Shown here in pieces: positions 47,684 to 56,406 of a stretch of DNA of 64,000 bases. The stretch is taken from positions 1 through 64,000 of the forward strand of contig CAWJJM010000006.1 in NCBI GenBank assembly GCA_963843275.1, in the 5' to 3' direction. The notes under the pieces are model-generated. The model was not told the DNA's origin. It searched no databases and worked only from the letters and a program-made list of their open reading frames with translations. Position numbers and translations under genes: made by a program. The stretch comes from CAWJJM01 sp963843275. Its GTDB lineage: Bacteria; Acidobacteriota; Thermoanaerobaculia; Multivoradales; JBCCEF01. How positions within the stretch are numbered: the stretch's first letter is position 1; each line of letters opens with the position of its first letter.

Positions 47684-48757
47684 CTAGCCGGCGAGGCCGG
47701 CGAGGAACTCCTTGATCCCCGCGTCCAGCCGCCGCCGCTCGCGGTGGCGCTCGACGCCCAGGGCCACCAGGCGGTCGACGAGCTCGGGGAGGGGGACGCC
47801 CGACAGGCCCCACAGGCGCGGGTACATGGAGATGCGGGTGAAGCCGGGCAGGGTGTTGATCTCGTTGACGAACGGGCGGTCGCCCTCGAGCAGGAAGTCG
47901 ACCCGGGCCATGCCGCTGCCGCCCACCGCCGTGAAGGCCCGGACGGCCAGCTCGCGGAGGCGCTCCCGCAGGCCGGCGGCCAGCTCGGCGGGCGCGATCA
48001 GCCGCGCGGTGTCGCCCAGGTACTTGTCCTCGTAGTCGTAGAACTCGCGGCCGGGGACGATCTCGCCGACCTCGGAGGCCGCGAGCTCGCCGTGGCCGAG
48101 CACGGCGCACTCGATCTCGCGACCGGCGACGGCGCGCTCGACCAGCACCGCGTCGTCGAAGCGCAGCGCGAAGCGGACCGCCGCGTCGAGGCCGGCGCGG
48201 TCGGCCACCTTGCGCACCCCGACGCTCGAGCCGCCCACCGACGGCTTGACGAAAAACGGACCGGCGCAGCCGGGCAGGGCGTCGGCCGCCCGCGCCGCGC
48301 CGCTCTCGAGGTCGCGGCGGCGCGCCGCCCACCACTCCACCACCGGCACGCCGGCCGCCTCCAGGCTTCCCTTGGCCGCCACCTTGTCCATCGCCAGGGC
48401 GCTGGCGGTGACCCCGGCGCCGACGTAGGGCAGGTCGAGCATCTCGCACAGCCCCTGGAGCGTGCCGTCCTCGCCCCACGTGCCGTGGACGAGGGGGAAG
48501 AGCACCTCCGGCGGGTCGGCGAGCCAGGCCGCCAGGGTCGGCGCCACCGGCCGGCCGAGCGCCGCGAGCGCCTCGCGCTCGCCGGCGAGCACCGCCCGCG
48601 CCGCCTCCCGCTCCACCCAGCCGCCGTCCTCGGCGATGCCCAGCGGCACCACCGCGTGCCCGGCGTCGGCCAGCGCCGCCGCCACCGTCCGCGCCGACGC
48701 CACCGACACCCGGTGCTCGACGCTGCGTCCTCCGAAGATCAGTCCCACCCGCGCCAT
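47684..48757 (-). CDS. ddl: D-alanine-D-alanine ligase
   Basis: Makes D-Ala-D-Ala for peptidoglycan, using ATP. 357 residues: LIFGGRSVEHRVSVASARTV, LFPLVHGTWGEDGTLQGLCE, LPYVGAGVTASALAMDKVAA, FFVKPSVGGSSVGVRKV, YDYEDKYLGDTARLIAPAEL, MARVDFLLEGDRPFVNEINT and LPGFTRISMYPRLW. The size and YDYEDKY loop fit the long (VanA-like) Ddl branch. Convergent with rlpA, divergent from lepA. Confidence 0.95.
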   Translation of the reverse strand: MARVGLIFGGRSVEHRVSVASARTVAAALADAGHAVVPLGIAEDGGWVEREAARAVLAGEREALAALGRPVAPTLAAWLADPPEVLFPLVHGTWGEDGTLQGLCEMLDLPYVGAGVTASALAMDKVAAKGSLEAAGVPVVEWWAARRRDLESGAARAADALPGCAGPFFVKPSVGGSSVGVRKVADRAGLDAAVRFALRFDDAVLVERAVAGREIECAVLGHGELAASEVGEIVPGREFYDYEDKYLGDTARLIAPAELAAGLRERLRELAVRAFTAVGGSGMARVDFLLEGDRPFVNEINTLPGFTRISMYPRLWGLSGVPLPELVDRLVALGVERHRERRRLDAGIKEFLAGLAG

Positions 48758-48991
48758 CGCGTCCCCTCGTCCGGTCATCCCGTGTGCGGTCCGTGCGGCG
48801 GACCGGCCCGCCCCCACCCTGCCGCCGCCGGCCGGCACCGCCGTGGCGGCGGCGTGGCGGCGCGACGGCGCCGGGTGGCGGCGCCGTGTCGCCCGCGGGC
48901 CGGGCGCTGCAAGAGCGGCGCCGCGCCGGCGGCCCAGCCTATCCCGGGGGCGCCGCGCCGGCGGCGATAAGATCCCCCGCCGGAGATCCTC

Positions 48992-50791
48992 GTGGAGAGC
49001 GTCCGCAACTTCTGCATCATCGCCCACATCGACCACGGCAAGTCGACGCTGGCCGACCGGCTGATCCAGCGCTGCGGCGCGGTCGAGGCGCGCGACTTCC
49101 GCGACCAGATCCTCGACTCGATGGACATCGAGCGCGAGCGCGGCATCACCATCAAGTCGAACACCGTCACCCTCCCCTACACCGCCCGCGACGGCCGCCT
49201 CTACCGCCTCAACCTGCTCGACACGCCCGGGCACGTCGACTTCTCGCACGAGGTGCGGCGGTCGCTGATGTCGTGCGAGGGGGCGCTGCTGGTGGTCGAC
49301 GCCTCGCAGGGGGTCGAGGCGCAGACCGTCGCCAACCTCTACCTGGCGCTCGAGTACGACCTCGAGATCGTGCCGGTGATCAACAAGATCGACCTGCCCT
49401 CGGCCGACGTCGAGCGGGTGCAGGAGGAGATCGACCGCGACCTCGGCCTCGACCCCTTCGAGGCGGTGCTGTGCTCGGCGAAGACCGGCGAGGGGATCGA
49501 CGACGTGCTCGAGGCCATCGTCACCCGGCTGCCGGCGCCGGGCGGCGACCCGGCGGCGCCGCTCGCCGCCCTGATCTTCGACGCCGAGTACGACCCCTAC
49601 CGCGGCGTCGTGATGCTGGCCCGGGTGCGCGAGGGGACGCTGCGGCGCGGCCAGGAGATCCGCCTGATGCACACCGGCGCCGACCACGAGGTCGAGGAGG
49701 TCGGGCTGCTGCAGCTCAAGCACGTGCCGGTCGAGGAGCTCGCGGCGGGAGCGGTGGGCTACGTCATCGCCGGCGTCAAGACCATCCGCGACATCGAGAT
49801 CGGCGACACCGTCACCGAGGCCGACCGCCCCACCGCCGCGCCGCTGCCCGGCTACAAGCCCGCCAAGCCGGTGGTCTTCTCGTCGATCTACCCGATGGCC
49901 ACCGACGACTACGAGGACCTCGCCAAGGCGCTCGACAAGCTGGCCCTGAACGACGCCGCCCTGACCTACGAGAAGGACTCCTCGGCGGCGCTCGGCTTCG
50001 GTTTCCGCTGCGGCTTCCTCGGGCTGCTCCACCTCGACGTGGTGCAGGAGCGGCTGCGCCGCGAGTTCGGGCTCGACCTGCTGCTGTCGGCGCCCACGGT
50101 GCAGTACCGGGTGCGGCTCGAGGACGGCGAGGTGCGCACCGTCGACAACCCCAACCTCTACCCCGACCCGACGCTGGTCGCCGAGGTGCGCGAGCCCTTC
50201 ATCCGCGCCACCATCATGCTGCCCGAGCGCCACGTCGGCCCGGTGATGGAGCTGTGCCGCGAGCGACGCGGCGAGAACCACGGCGTGCGCTACCTGGCCG
50301 TGGGCCGCGTGGAGGTGACCGCGGAGCTGCCGCTCGCCGAGGTGCTGTTCGACTTCTACGACCGGCTCAAGACGCTGTCGCAGGGCTACGGCTCGTTCGA
50401 CTACGAGCTGCTCGACGAGCGCACCACCGACCTGGTGAAGGTCGACATCCTGGTCAACGGCGAGCCGGTCGACGCCCTGGCCCAGCTCGTCCACCGCGAC
50501 AAGGCACGGCAGCGGGCGCTGCACTACTGCGAGCGGCTCGCCGAGACCATCCCGCGCCAGCAGTTCAAGATCGCCGTCCAGGGGGCGATCGGCGGGCAGA
50601 TCATCGCCCGCACCACCATCTCCGCCTACCGCAAGGACGTCACCGCCAAGTGCTACGGCGGCGACATCACCCGCAAGCGCAAGCTCCTCGAGAAGCAGCG
50701 CGAGGGCAAGAAGCGGATGAAGCTGGTCGGTTCGGTCGAGATCCCGCAGGAGGCCTTCGTGGCCGTCCTCAAGTCCGAGCCCACGTCCTGA
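48992..50791 (+). CDS. lepA: Elongation factor 4 (LepA)
   Basis: A ribosome-bound GTPase that acts in initiation and back-translocation. 599 residues: G1 AHIDHGKSTL, G2 ERERGITIKSNTV, G3 LLDTPGHVDFSHEV, G4 NKIDLPSADV, G5 CSAKTGEGID. Then the LepA-specific region (KPVVFSSIYPMATDDYEDLA) and C-terminal domain (RTTISAYRKDVTAKCYGGDI then TRKRKLLEKQREGKKRMK). GTG start (48992); TAAGAT at about 48968 is a possible -10. Confidence 0.98.
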   Translation: MESVRNFCIIAHIDHGKSTLADRLIQRCGAVEARDFRDQILDSMDIERERGITIKSNTVTLPYTARDGRLYRLNLLDTPGHVDFSHEVRRSLMSCEGALLVVDASQGVEAQTVANLYLALEYDLEIVPVINKIDLPSADVERVQEEIDRDLGLDPFEAVLCSAKTGEGIDDVLEAIVTRLPAPGGDPAAPLAALIFDAEYDPYRGVVMLARVREGTLRRGQEIRLMHTGADHEVEEVGLLQLKHVPVEELAAGAVGYVIAGVKTIRDIEIGDTVTEADRPTAAPLPGYKPAKPVVFSSIYPMATDDYEDLAKALDKLALNDAALTYEKDSSAALGFGFRCGFLGLLHLDVVQERLRREFGLDLLLSAPTVQYRVRLEDGEVRTVDNPNLYPDPTLVAEVREPFIRATIMLPERHVGPVMELCRERRGENHGVRYLAVGRVEVTAELPLAEVLFDFYDRLKTLSQGYGSFDYELLDERTTDLVKVDILVNGEPVDALAQLVHRDKARQRALHYCERLAETIPRQQFKIAVQGAIGGQIIARTTISAYRKDVTAKCYGGDITRKRKLLEKQREGKKRMKLVGSVEIPQEAFVAVLKSEPTS

Positions 50792-50805
50792 AGCGGCGCG
50801 GGGGA

Positions 50806-50839
50806 GGGGGCGGGGCGACCACCCGGTCGCCCCGCCCCC
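50806..50839. terminator. Bidirectional hairpin between lepA and 50856
   Basis: A perfect 15-bp GC stem (50806-50820 with 50825-50839) and loop ACCC lie between two convergent genes. No T-run follows on either strand, so termination may need Rho or the stem may mainly protect 3' ends. Confidence 0.65.
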
Positions 50840-50855
50840 CGCGCCCGCCCTCGGG

Positions 50856-51326
50856 TCAGTGGAAGCGCAGGCCGACCGCGACGACGGCTTCGGTGTCGTC
50901 GGAGATCAGGACCTTGCCTTGGACGTACGGGCGGACGGCGCCACGGGTGAGGCCGAGGCCGCCGATCAGGTTCAGCCCGGCGTCGGTGGTGTTGTCGCCC
51001 CGGTCGCGGTCACGGATGACCAGCGCCGGCCCCAGCCCGAGCCACAGGCTCGAGTCGGAGGAGAGGCCGAAGTCGTAGTGGAAATCGCCGTTGAGCGTGT
51101 AGAGGTTCCCGTTGTCCGGGAAGGCGATCTCGACGTTGGGGTTGAAGTACCAGCCGCTGTGGCCGACGCCGGTCAGCAGGCCGCCGCCGACGAAGCCGGC
51201 CTCGGCGTCGGTGTAGTAGCCGGCGCGCACGTCCGGATCCCAGTCGGCCCGCGCCAGCGTGGGCAGGAGCAGACAGACGAGCGCGAACGCGACGAATCCG
51301 CTACGAAGAAGTGGGGTTCGCGACAT
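50856..51326 (-). CDS. Small outer-membrane beta-barrel-like protein
   Basis: 156 residues with a signal peptide (LLRSGFVAFALVCLLLPTLA, cut before DWDPDV) and alternating strands with aromatic ends: VRAGYYTDAEAGFVGGGLLT, HSGWYFNPNVEIAFPD, TLNGDFHYDFGLSSDSSLWL and the last strand AVVAVGLRFH, ending in aromatic-x-His as barrel proteins often do. It fits an eight-stranded barrel with no known partner. Function unknown. Confidence 0.7.
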   Translation of the reverse strand: MSRTPLLRSGFVAFALVCLLLPTLARADWDPDVRAGYYTDAEAGFVGGGLLTGVGHSGWYFNPNVEIAFPDNGNLYTLNGDFHYDFGLSSDSSLWLGLGPALVIRDRDRGDNTTDAGLNLIGGLGLTRGAVRPYVQGKVLISDDTEAVVAVGLRFH

Positions 51327-51472
51327 GGTCGTTCTCCTCGGTCGGTCGCGGCGCCGATGGCCGGATCGCCCCGGCGTCCGACGCGACCCCGCCCAGCGGC
51401 TGCAACCCCCCTGCCACGGCCGCTCGCAGCAGCGCCCGCGACGCCCGCCCGACTGGTAGTCTGCACCGCGAA

Positions 51473-51949
51473 ATGACCCGACCCGGGTGGGACCAGTACT
51501 TCCTCGACCTCGTCGACCGGGTGGCGGCACGCGCCACCTGCGACCGCGGCCGCAGCGGCTGCGTGGTGGTGCGCGACAAGCGCATCGTCTGCACCGGCTA
51601 CGTGGGCTCGCCCTCGGGGCTCCCCCACTGCGACGAGGCCGGCCACCAGCTCCGGAGCATGCTCGACGAGGACGGCACCGAGCGCCAGCACTGCGTGCGC
51701 ACCGTCCACGCCGAGCAGAACGCGTTGTGCCAGGCGGCGCGCTACGGCCTGTCGCTCGCCGGCACCACCCTCTACTGCTCGATGGAGCCGTGCCGGGTGT
51801 GCGCCCTGCTGATCGCCTCGGCGGGCATCGAGCGCGTGGTGGCCAAGCGGCGCTACCACGCCGGCGCCGACAGCCGCGAGATCCTCGCCGGCGCCGGCGT
51901 CCGGCTCGAGGTGGTCGAGGACGCGGTCGAGCGCTACGCGGAGCAGTGA
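51473..51949 (+). CDS. Deoxycytidylate deaminase-family protein
   Basis: Deaminates dCMP to dUMP (precursor of dTMP), zinc-dependent. 158 residues: SGCVVVRDKRIVCTGYVGSP, zinc motif TVHAEQNALCQAARYG and STEP-like YCSMEPCRVCALLIASAGIE. ComE-type relatives look the same, but the inserted loop with LRSMLDEDGTERQHC fits dCMP deaminases. -10 TAGTCT (51457-51462) is 10 bases before the ATG. Confidence 0.9.
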   Translation: MTRPGWDQYFLDLVDRVAARATCDRGRSGCVVVRDKRIVCTGYVGSPSGLPHCDEAGHQLRSMLDEDGTERQHCVRTVHAEQNALCQAARYGLSLAGTTLYCSMEPCRVCALLIASAGIERVVAKRRYHAGADSREILAGAGVRLEVVEDAVERYAEQ

Positions 51950-51991
51950 GCCGCCGGCCCCGCGGCGCGGACGGACCGCCCGGAAGAACAG

Positions 51992-52026
51992 AAGGCCCCG
52001 GTCCGGGGTCGCCGGACCGGGGCCTT
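51992..52026. terminator. Strong bidirectional terminator hairpin
   Basis: AAGGCCCCGGTCCG (51992-52005) pairs perfectly with CGGACCGGGGCCTT (52013-52026), loop of 7. On the plus strand CGGTTTGTCT follows (weak T-run), serving the deaminase gene. On the minus strand CTGTTCTTCC follows, serving the small gene at 52142-52101. Confidence 0.8.
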
Positions 52027-52100
52027 CGGTTTGTCTCGGTGGCGTGGGGTTCCCCCGTCGCGGGGGCCCCTGCCGGACATGAGACGCCGGTGAGGTGCCC

Positions 52101-52142
52101 CTAGGAGGACGCCACCTCCATCAAACCGTTCACGTCTTCCAC
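52101..52142 (-). CDS. Predicted 13-residue peptide gene with extended Shine-Dalgarno
   Basis: On the minus strand AGAAAGGAGGTGATCC (52158-52143) is the exact complement of a whole 16S rRNA 3' tail. It is followed after one base by GTG and an open frame MEDVNGLMEVASS and TAG. The anti-SD core AGGAGG sits 7 bases from the GTG, an ideal spacing. A possible promoter (52303-52274) and the terminator at 52026-51992 frame a transcript of about 275 nt. GGAGG-CGTCCTCC also lies at the end of the frame, and a strong GC hairpin (GGGGGCCCCTGCC area, 52040-52075) follows. I know no family for the peptide. It could be a leader peptide, a small regulatory or dual-function RNA, or a chance arrangement. Confidence 0.45.
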   Translation of the reverse strand: MEDVNGLMEVASS

Positions 52143-52273
52143 CGGATCACCTCCTTTCTGGGCGTCGCTCACGATGCGGCGGGCCCCACCCCGCCCAGCC
52201 CGACGGTCGCCCGGTCAACCCGCCAGGGCCGCCGCTCCCCGAACCCGGGTCGCGGAGCTTCGAACCACCCCGA

Positions 52274-52303
52274 AGTGTGGGTCACCCCGGGGCTCGCTGT
52301 CAA
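52274..52303 (-). promoter_or_regulatory. Possible promoter of the small-peptide transcript
   Basis: Minus-strand TTGACA (52303-52298), 18 bp, CACACT (52279-52274). The -35 is perfect, the -10 weak. Transcription would start near 52267, giving a leader of about 125 nt before the GTG at 52142. Confidence 0.45.
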
Positions 52304-52388
52304 CTGGCAACCGGTCCGCACGGCCGCCGATTCCCATGGCGCGGCACGGCGGCGCGGACCCGCCGCGGCCCCGCGCTCCGGAGTGGGG

Positions 52389-52394
52389 TAGAAT
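52389..52394 (+). promoter_or_regulatory. -10 element of the RNase E/G gene
   Basis: TAGAAT lies 132 bases before the TTG start, implying a leader of about 125 nt. RNase E leaders are autoregulated in enterobacteria; whether this one is cannot be read from the sequence. Confidence 0.4.
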
Positions 52395-52525
52395 AGGCGC
52401 CCGCGGCCCCACGGGCCGCGCGAGATCGCGGCCCTCACTCCCCGCCGCGTCCCCTGCGGAGTCGAAAACCCCAGGTTCCCGGCGCCGGCCAAACCCGGCC
52501 GCGCCACACTCGACCGGAGAACGTC

Positions 52526-54547
52526 TTGACCCGACGCATGCTCATCAACGCGCAGACCCGGGAGGAGCTGCGCGTGGCCATCGTGGACGGCACCCGCCTG
52601 GAGGACTTCCAGGTGGAGGTGGCCGAGCGCGGCTCGACCCGCGGCAACATCTACCGCGGAACGATCGCCCGCATCGAGCCCAGCCTCAACGCGGCCTTCA
52701 TCGACTACGGCGCCGAGCGCCATGGTTTCCTCCCCATCCAGGACGTCGTCCCCGACGCCTGGTACCGCCAGCCTTCCGACCCGTCGCGCAAGCCCCGCAT
52801 CGAAGAGGTGCTGGAGCGCAACAAGCCCATCATCGTCCAGGTCTCCAAGGAGCCCGAGGGCCAGAAGGGCGCCGCGCTGACCACCAACCTGTCGTTCGCC
52901 GGGCGCTACCTGGTGCTGACCCCGTTCGACGCCACGCGCGGCGTGTCGCGCAAGGTGGAGGACGAGGACACCCGCAAGCGCCTCAAGGACCAGGTCAAGA
53001 AGCTCGAGGTCCCGGAGGGCTGCGGCGTGATCCTACGCACCGCGGCGCTGGACCAGAACAAGGCCGCCCTGTCGCGCGACCTCGCCGCCCTGCTGCGGCT
53101 GTGGAAGCGGGTCGGCGCCGACGCCCGGCGCGGCCGCGGCAACAAGCTGATCTACAGCGACCAGGACCTCATCCTGCAGGCGCTGCGCGACTACCTCGAC
53201 CCGTCGACCGCCGAGATCCTGGTCGACGACGACGAGGCCTACGAGCGCGCCGAGGAGTACCTGAAGGCCTTCCTGCCGCGCGGCGGCAACCGCCTGTTGC
53301 GCTACACCGACCGCGAGCCGCTGTTCTCGCGCTACGGCCTCGAGCCGCAGATCGACGACATCTACCAGCGCCGCGTCTACCTGCCGTCGGGCGGCTCGAT
53401 CGTCATCGACCGGACCGAGGCGCTGACCGCCATCGACGTCAACTCGGGCCGCTCCACCAAGGCCGCGAGCCAGGAGCAGACGGCGCTCGACACCAACCTG
53501 GAGGCCGCCACCGAGGTGGCCCGCCAGCTCCGCCTGCGCGACCTCGGCGGCCTGGTGGTGGTCGACTTCATCGACATGCGCGCCGCGCGCAGCCAGCGCA
53601 AGGTGGAGAAGACGCTGCGCGACGCCATGAAGGCGGACAAGGCGCGTTCGTCGGTGAGCCGGATCTCCGACAACGGGCTGCTCGAGATCAACCGGCAGCG
53701 CATCCACCAGGCGCTCAGCCTGCGCACCCACCGCACCTGCCCCGCCTGCGACGGCACCGGCCGCGTGCCCAGCCCGGAGATGGTGGGCCTCAACCTGCTG
53801 CGGCGCATCGAGGCGCGCGCCGCCACGGCGCCCCTCGAGCGGGTGCGCGTGGCGCTGGCGCCGGAGCTCGCCGAGGCGGTGCAGAACGGCCGCCGCCACG
53901 AGCTGTCGGCGCTCGAGCAGGAGTTCGGCATGCGCATCGAGGTGGTGCCCCTGCCGCGCCTCAACCTGCGCGAGCAGGAGGTCGAGTGGTTCAAGCGCTC
54001 GGCCGCCGAGGACGCCCGCCCGGCGACGGTGCCGACGGCGGTGGCCCACGCCGCGCAGATCGCCCGGCCCGCCGCCGAGGCGGCGGACGACGGCGACGGC
54101 GGCGAGGACGGCGACGGCCGCCCCCGCCGGCGGCGCCGGCGGCGGCGCTCGCGCAAGCCGGGCGGCGGCTCGGGAGACGACGCCGGCACCGGGGCGGCGG
54201 CCGCGGCCCCGTCCGACCCGGCGGCCGACGGCGACGGGGGCGACGACGCCGCGGAGGACGGCGGCGACCGCGCCGCCCGCCCGCGGCGGTCGCGCCGCGG
54301 CGGCAGCCGGCGACGCCGGGGCGGCGCACGCTCCGAGGACGGCGGCGAACAGGCCGCCGGTGCCGACGACGGCGAACCGACCACGGGCGGCTCGGGCTCG
54401 CGCCGCACGGCGCGCCGCGGGCCCACCGCCGACGAGCCGCCGGGCGGCGACGGCCCGGCGGAGTCGGGCGGCGGCGACGGCGCCTCCGCCGACTCCGGAA
54501 ACACCGGGGGCCGCTCCCGCTCCCGCCGGCGACGGCGCCGGCGCTGA
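52526..54547 (+). CDS. rne: Ribonuclease E/G
   Basis: An endonuclease that processes rRNA and tRNA and starts mRNA decay. 673 residues: LINAQTREELRVAIVDG start, S1 domain (RGNIYRGTIARIEPSLNAAF, IDYGAERHGFLP), catalytic Asp residues in TAIDVNSGRS and VVVDFIDM, zinc-link CPACDGTGRV, then small domain to about 490. The last 180 residues are a disordered Arg/Gly/Asp-rich tail (RRRRRRRRSRKPGGGSG), possibly for RNA or degradosome binding. TTG at 52526 gives MTRRMLINA, matching the E. coli N-terminus; ATG 52538 is the alternative. Confidence 0.95.
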   Translation: MTRRMLINAQTREELRVAIVDGTRLEDFQVEVAERGSTRGNIYRGTIARIEPSLNAAFIDYGAERHGFLPIQDVVPDAWYRQPSDPSRKPRIEEVLERNKPIIVQVSKEPEGQKGAALTTNLSFAGRYLVLTPFDATRGVSRKVEDEDTRKRLKDQVKKLEVPEGCGVILRTAALDQNKAALSRDLAALLRLWKRVGADARRGRGNKLIYSDQDLILQALRDYLDPSTAEILVDDDEAYERAEEYLKAFLPRGGNRLLRYTDREPLFSRYGLEPQIDDIYQRRVYLPSGGSIVIDRTEALTAIDVNSGRSTKAASQEQTALDTNLEAATEVARQLRLRDLGGLVVVDFIDMRAARSQRKVEKTLRDAMKADKARSSVSRISDNGLLEINRQRIHQALSLRTHRTCPACDGTGRVPSPEMVGLNLLRRIEARAATAPLERVRVALAPELAEAVQNGRRHELSALEQEFGMRIEVVPLPRLNLREQEVEWFKRSAAEDARPATVPTAVAHAAQIARPAAEAADDGDGGEDGDGRPRRRRRRRRSRKPGGGSGDDAGTGAAAAAPSDPAADGDGGDDAAEDGGDRAARPRRSRRGGSRRRRGGARSEDGGEQAAGADDGEPTTGGSGSRRTARRGPTADEPPGGDGPAESGGGDGASADSGNTGGRSRSRRRRRRR

Positions 54548-54602
54548 CCCTCCGCACGGCGATCCAGAACCTCGACCTCGAACCTTCCGGGAGGACCACC
54601 CC

Positions 54603-55139
54603 ATGCCCCACCGCTACCCCCAGGAGGCGGCGCTCCGCGACGGCCGCCGCATCCTGATCCGCCCGTTCACCGCCGGCGACGTCGACGCGCTCTACGCGTT
54701 CTTCCAGCGCCTCCCCGAAGAGACCCGGCGCTTCGCCTGGGACCGCATCGACGACCGCGGGCTGGTCCAGAGCTGGGGCCGGAACCTCGACTACCACAGG
54801 GCCTTCCCGCTGCTGGCGCTGGACGGCTCGGAGATCGTCGCCGACGCCACCCTGCACCGCCGCCACGGCGGGCCGCTGCGCCGGGTGGGGCGGATCAAGT
54901 GGCTGATCGACCCGGCCTACCGCGGCCTCGGCCTCGGCACGCTGCTGGTCAACCACTTCATCGACACCGCCCGCCAGAACGGCCTGCGCCACCTGTCGTG
55001 CATGCTGATCTCCGACGCCGAGGCCGACGCCGTCGAGACCCTCACCCGCCTCGGCTTCGAGAGCTACACCTTCCCCGGCTACGGCACCGACCCCGACGGG
55101 GACGGGCACGATATGGTCAAGCTCGTCCTCACCCTCTGA
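54603..55139 (+). CDS. GNAT-family N-acetyltransferase
   Basis: 178 residues with the GNAT fold: RDGRRILIRPFTAGDVDALY at the start, motif A with the acetyl-CoA loop IKWLIDPAYRGLGLGTLLVN (Q/RxxGxG/A form), and the C-terminal LTRLGFESYTFPGYG. Short ILIRPF...D...L...F start resembles acetyltransferases that modify proteins or small amines; the substrate is unknown. ATG lies 56 bases after the RNase E stop. Confidence 0.9.
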   Translation: MPHRYPQEAALRDGRRILIRPFTAGDVDALYAFFQRLPEETRRFAWDRIDDRGLVQSWGRNLDYHRAFPLLALDGSEIVADATLHRRHGGPLRRVGRIKWLIDPAYRGLGLGTLLVNHFIDTARQNGLRHLSCMLISDAEADAVETLTRLGFESYTFPGYGTDPDGDGHDMVKLVLTL

Positions 55140-55140
55140 C

Positions 55141-55352
55141 CTCGCGGCGGATGCGGGGGGATCTGCGGCGTCGCGCTTGATCGGCCTCCCTGCGGCGACC
55201 TGATGGTCGCCTCGGTCGGCCTCACTGCGCGCTCCTTGCATCTCCCCCCGCCTCCGCCGCGAGGTGCCTTCGGTCACCCGGAGGGGGCGTCGCTGCGCTC
55301 GCCCCCGGGGGCCTCGCGCGGGCTGCGCCCGCTCTCGGGGGGCTGCGCCGTG
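55141..55352 (+). repeat. R2 hairpin element plus R3 unit after the GNAT gene
   Basis: R2 begins one base after the GNAT stop: GCGGCGGATGCGGGGGGATC to about 55262. Hairpin GGCGACC (55194-55200), loop TGAT, GGTCGCC (55205-55211). A single R3 unit (GGAGGGGGCGTCGCTGCGCTC, then GCGCGGGCTGCGCCCGCTCTC) follows to about 55352. Confidence 0.87.
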
Positions 55353-55388
55353 ATGCGCGCCGCGGGCGGGTACGGGGCTTGCTGCGTT

Positions 55389-55394
55389 TATGCT
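55389..55394 (+). promoter_or_regulatory. -10 element of the LOG gene
   Basis: TATGCT ends 6 bases before the ATG at 55401: a leaderless arrangement. No good -35 is seen. Confidence 0.45.
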
Positions 55395-55400
55395 GTCGGT

Positions 55401-56291
55401 ATGGCGGATCGCGAGACGGAGCGGGTGCGGGCGGGGCGGGACGGGCTGGGGGGACGGCCGGAGACGCCGGGGGGAACGGCCGAGCAGGCGGCCGCCGCCG
55501 CGGCGGTGGAGCGCTGCGGCGGGCCGGAAGGGGGCGAGACGCGCTGGGGCAAGGCGTCGGGCAGCTTCGACGAGCGCCAGTTCCTGGAGGGGCCCAGCAA
55601 GCGGGTCGAAGAGCTGGCGCGCATCCTGCGCATCGGCCGCGAGTTCGTGCGCGGCTTCCGGCACCTGCACTTCGCCGGGCCCTGCGTGACCGTCTTCGGC
55701 TCCGCCCGCTTCACCGAGGAGCATCCGTACTACGCGCTCGGCCGCGAGATGGGCCGGCGGCTGGCGCGCGCCGGCTTCACGGTGATGACCGGCGGCGGTC
55801 CCGGGTTGATGGAGGCGGCCAACCGCGGCGCCCGCGACGAGGGCGGCGCCTCGGTGGGCGTCAACGTCGAGCTCCCCCACGAGCAGCGGCCGAACGACTA
55901 CCTCGACAGCTTCCTCGAGTTCCGCTACTTCTTCGTCCGCAAGGTGATGCTGGTGAAGTACTCGTACGCCTTCGTGGTGCTGCCGGGGGGCTTCGGCACC
56001 ATGGACGAGATCTTCGAGTGCGCGGTGCTGATCCAGACCGGCAAGATCCTCAACTTCCCCCTGGTGCTGATGGGGACCGAGTACTGGCGGCCGCTGCTCG
56101 ACTTCATGCGCGGACCGATGGTGGGCGCCGGAACCATCGAGGCCGCGGACTTCGACCGCATCCTGGCCACCGACTCGCCGCGCGAGGCGATCCACTGCAT
56201 CCTCGCCGCCGCCACCGACCGCTTCGGGCTCCACTGGACGGCCCGCCGGCCGCGGCGCGACCGCCGCGCCCTGCGGGAGGAGCGCGCCTGA
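55401..56291 (+). CDS. LOG-family protein (nucleoside-5'-monophosphate phosphoribohydrolase-like)
   Basis: 296 residues. The Rossmann-like LOG core has VTVFGSARFTEEHPYYALGR, MTGGGPGLMEAANRGARDEG, VNVELPHEQRPNDYLDSFLE and the signature VVLPGGFGTMDEIFECAVLI (PGGxGTxxE). LOG enzymes release a base from nucleoside monophosphates (cytokinin type in plants). The N-terminal 100 residues, including AEQAAAAAAVERCGG and GPSKRVEELARILRIGREFV, are extra. Start at ATG 55401 with no Shine-Dalgarno. Confidence 0.9.
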   Translation: MADRETERVRAGRDGLGGRPETPGGTAEQAAAAAAVERCGGPEGGETRWGKASGSFDERQFLEGPSKRVEELARILRIGREFVRGFRHLHFAGPCVTVFGSARFTEEHPYYALGREMGRRLARAGFTVMTGGGPGLMEAANRGARDEGGASVGVNVELPHEQRPNDYLDSFLEFRYFFVRKVMLVKYSYAFVVLPGGFGTMDEIFECAVLIQTGKILNFPLVLMGTEYWRPLLDFMRGPMVGAGTIEAADFDRILATDSPREAIHCILAAATDRFGLHWTARRPRRDRRALREERA

Positions 56292-56347
56292 GCCGCTCCG
56301 GGCGCCCGGCGGCACCGGGACCACGCCACGCCCGGAGGGCGGTTTGT

Positions 56348-56353
56348 TATGCT
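56348..56353 (+). promoter_or_regulatory. -10 element of the sulfatase gene
   Basis: TATGCT, in the context TTGTTATGCTC, lies 53 bases before the ATG. No clear -35. Confidence 0.35.
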
Positions 56354-56406
56354 CGGCCGGTCCCCGCTGGTCGATCACCACAGCTCGTGAAGAACGCCGG
56401 AAGCGC

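Noticed and set aside
52143..52158. GGATCACCTCCTTTCT as a remnant of a 16S rRNA gene
   Set aside because: Only the last 16 bases of 16S match; the upstream helix 45 sequence is absent. The reverse strand makes better sense as a Shine-Dalgarno with a start codon at ideal spacing.
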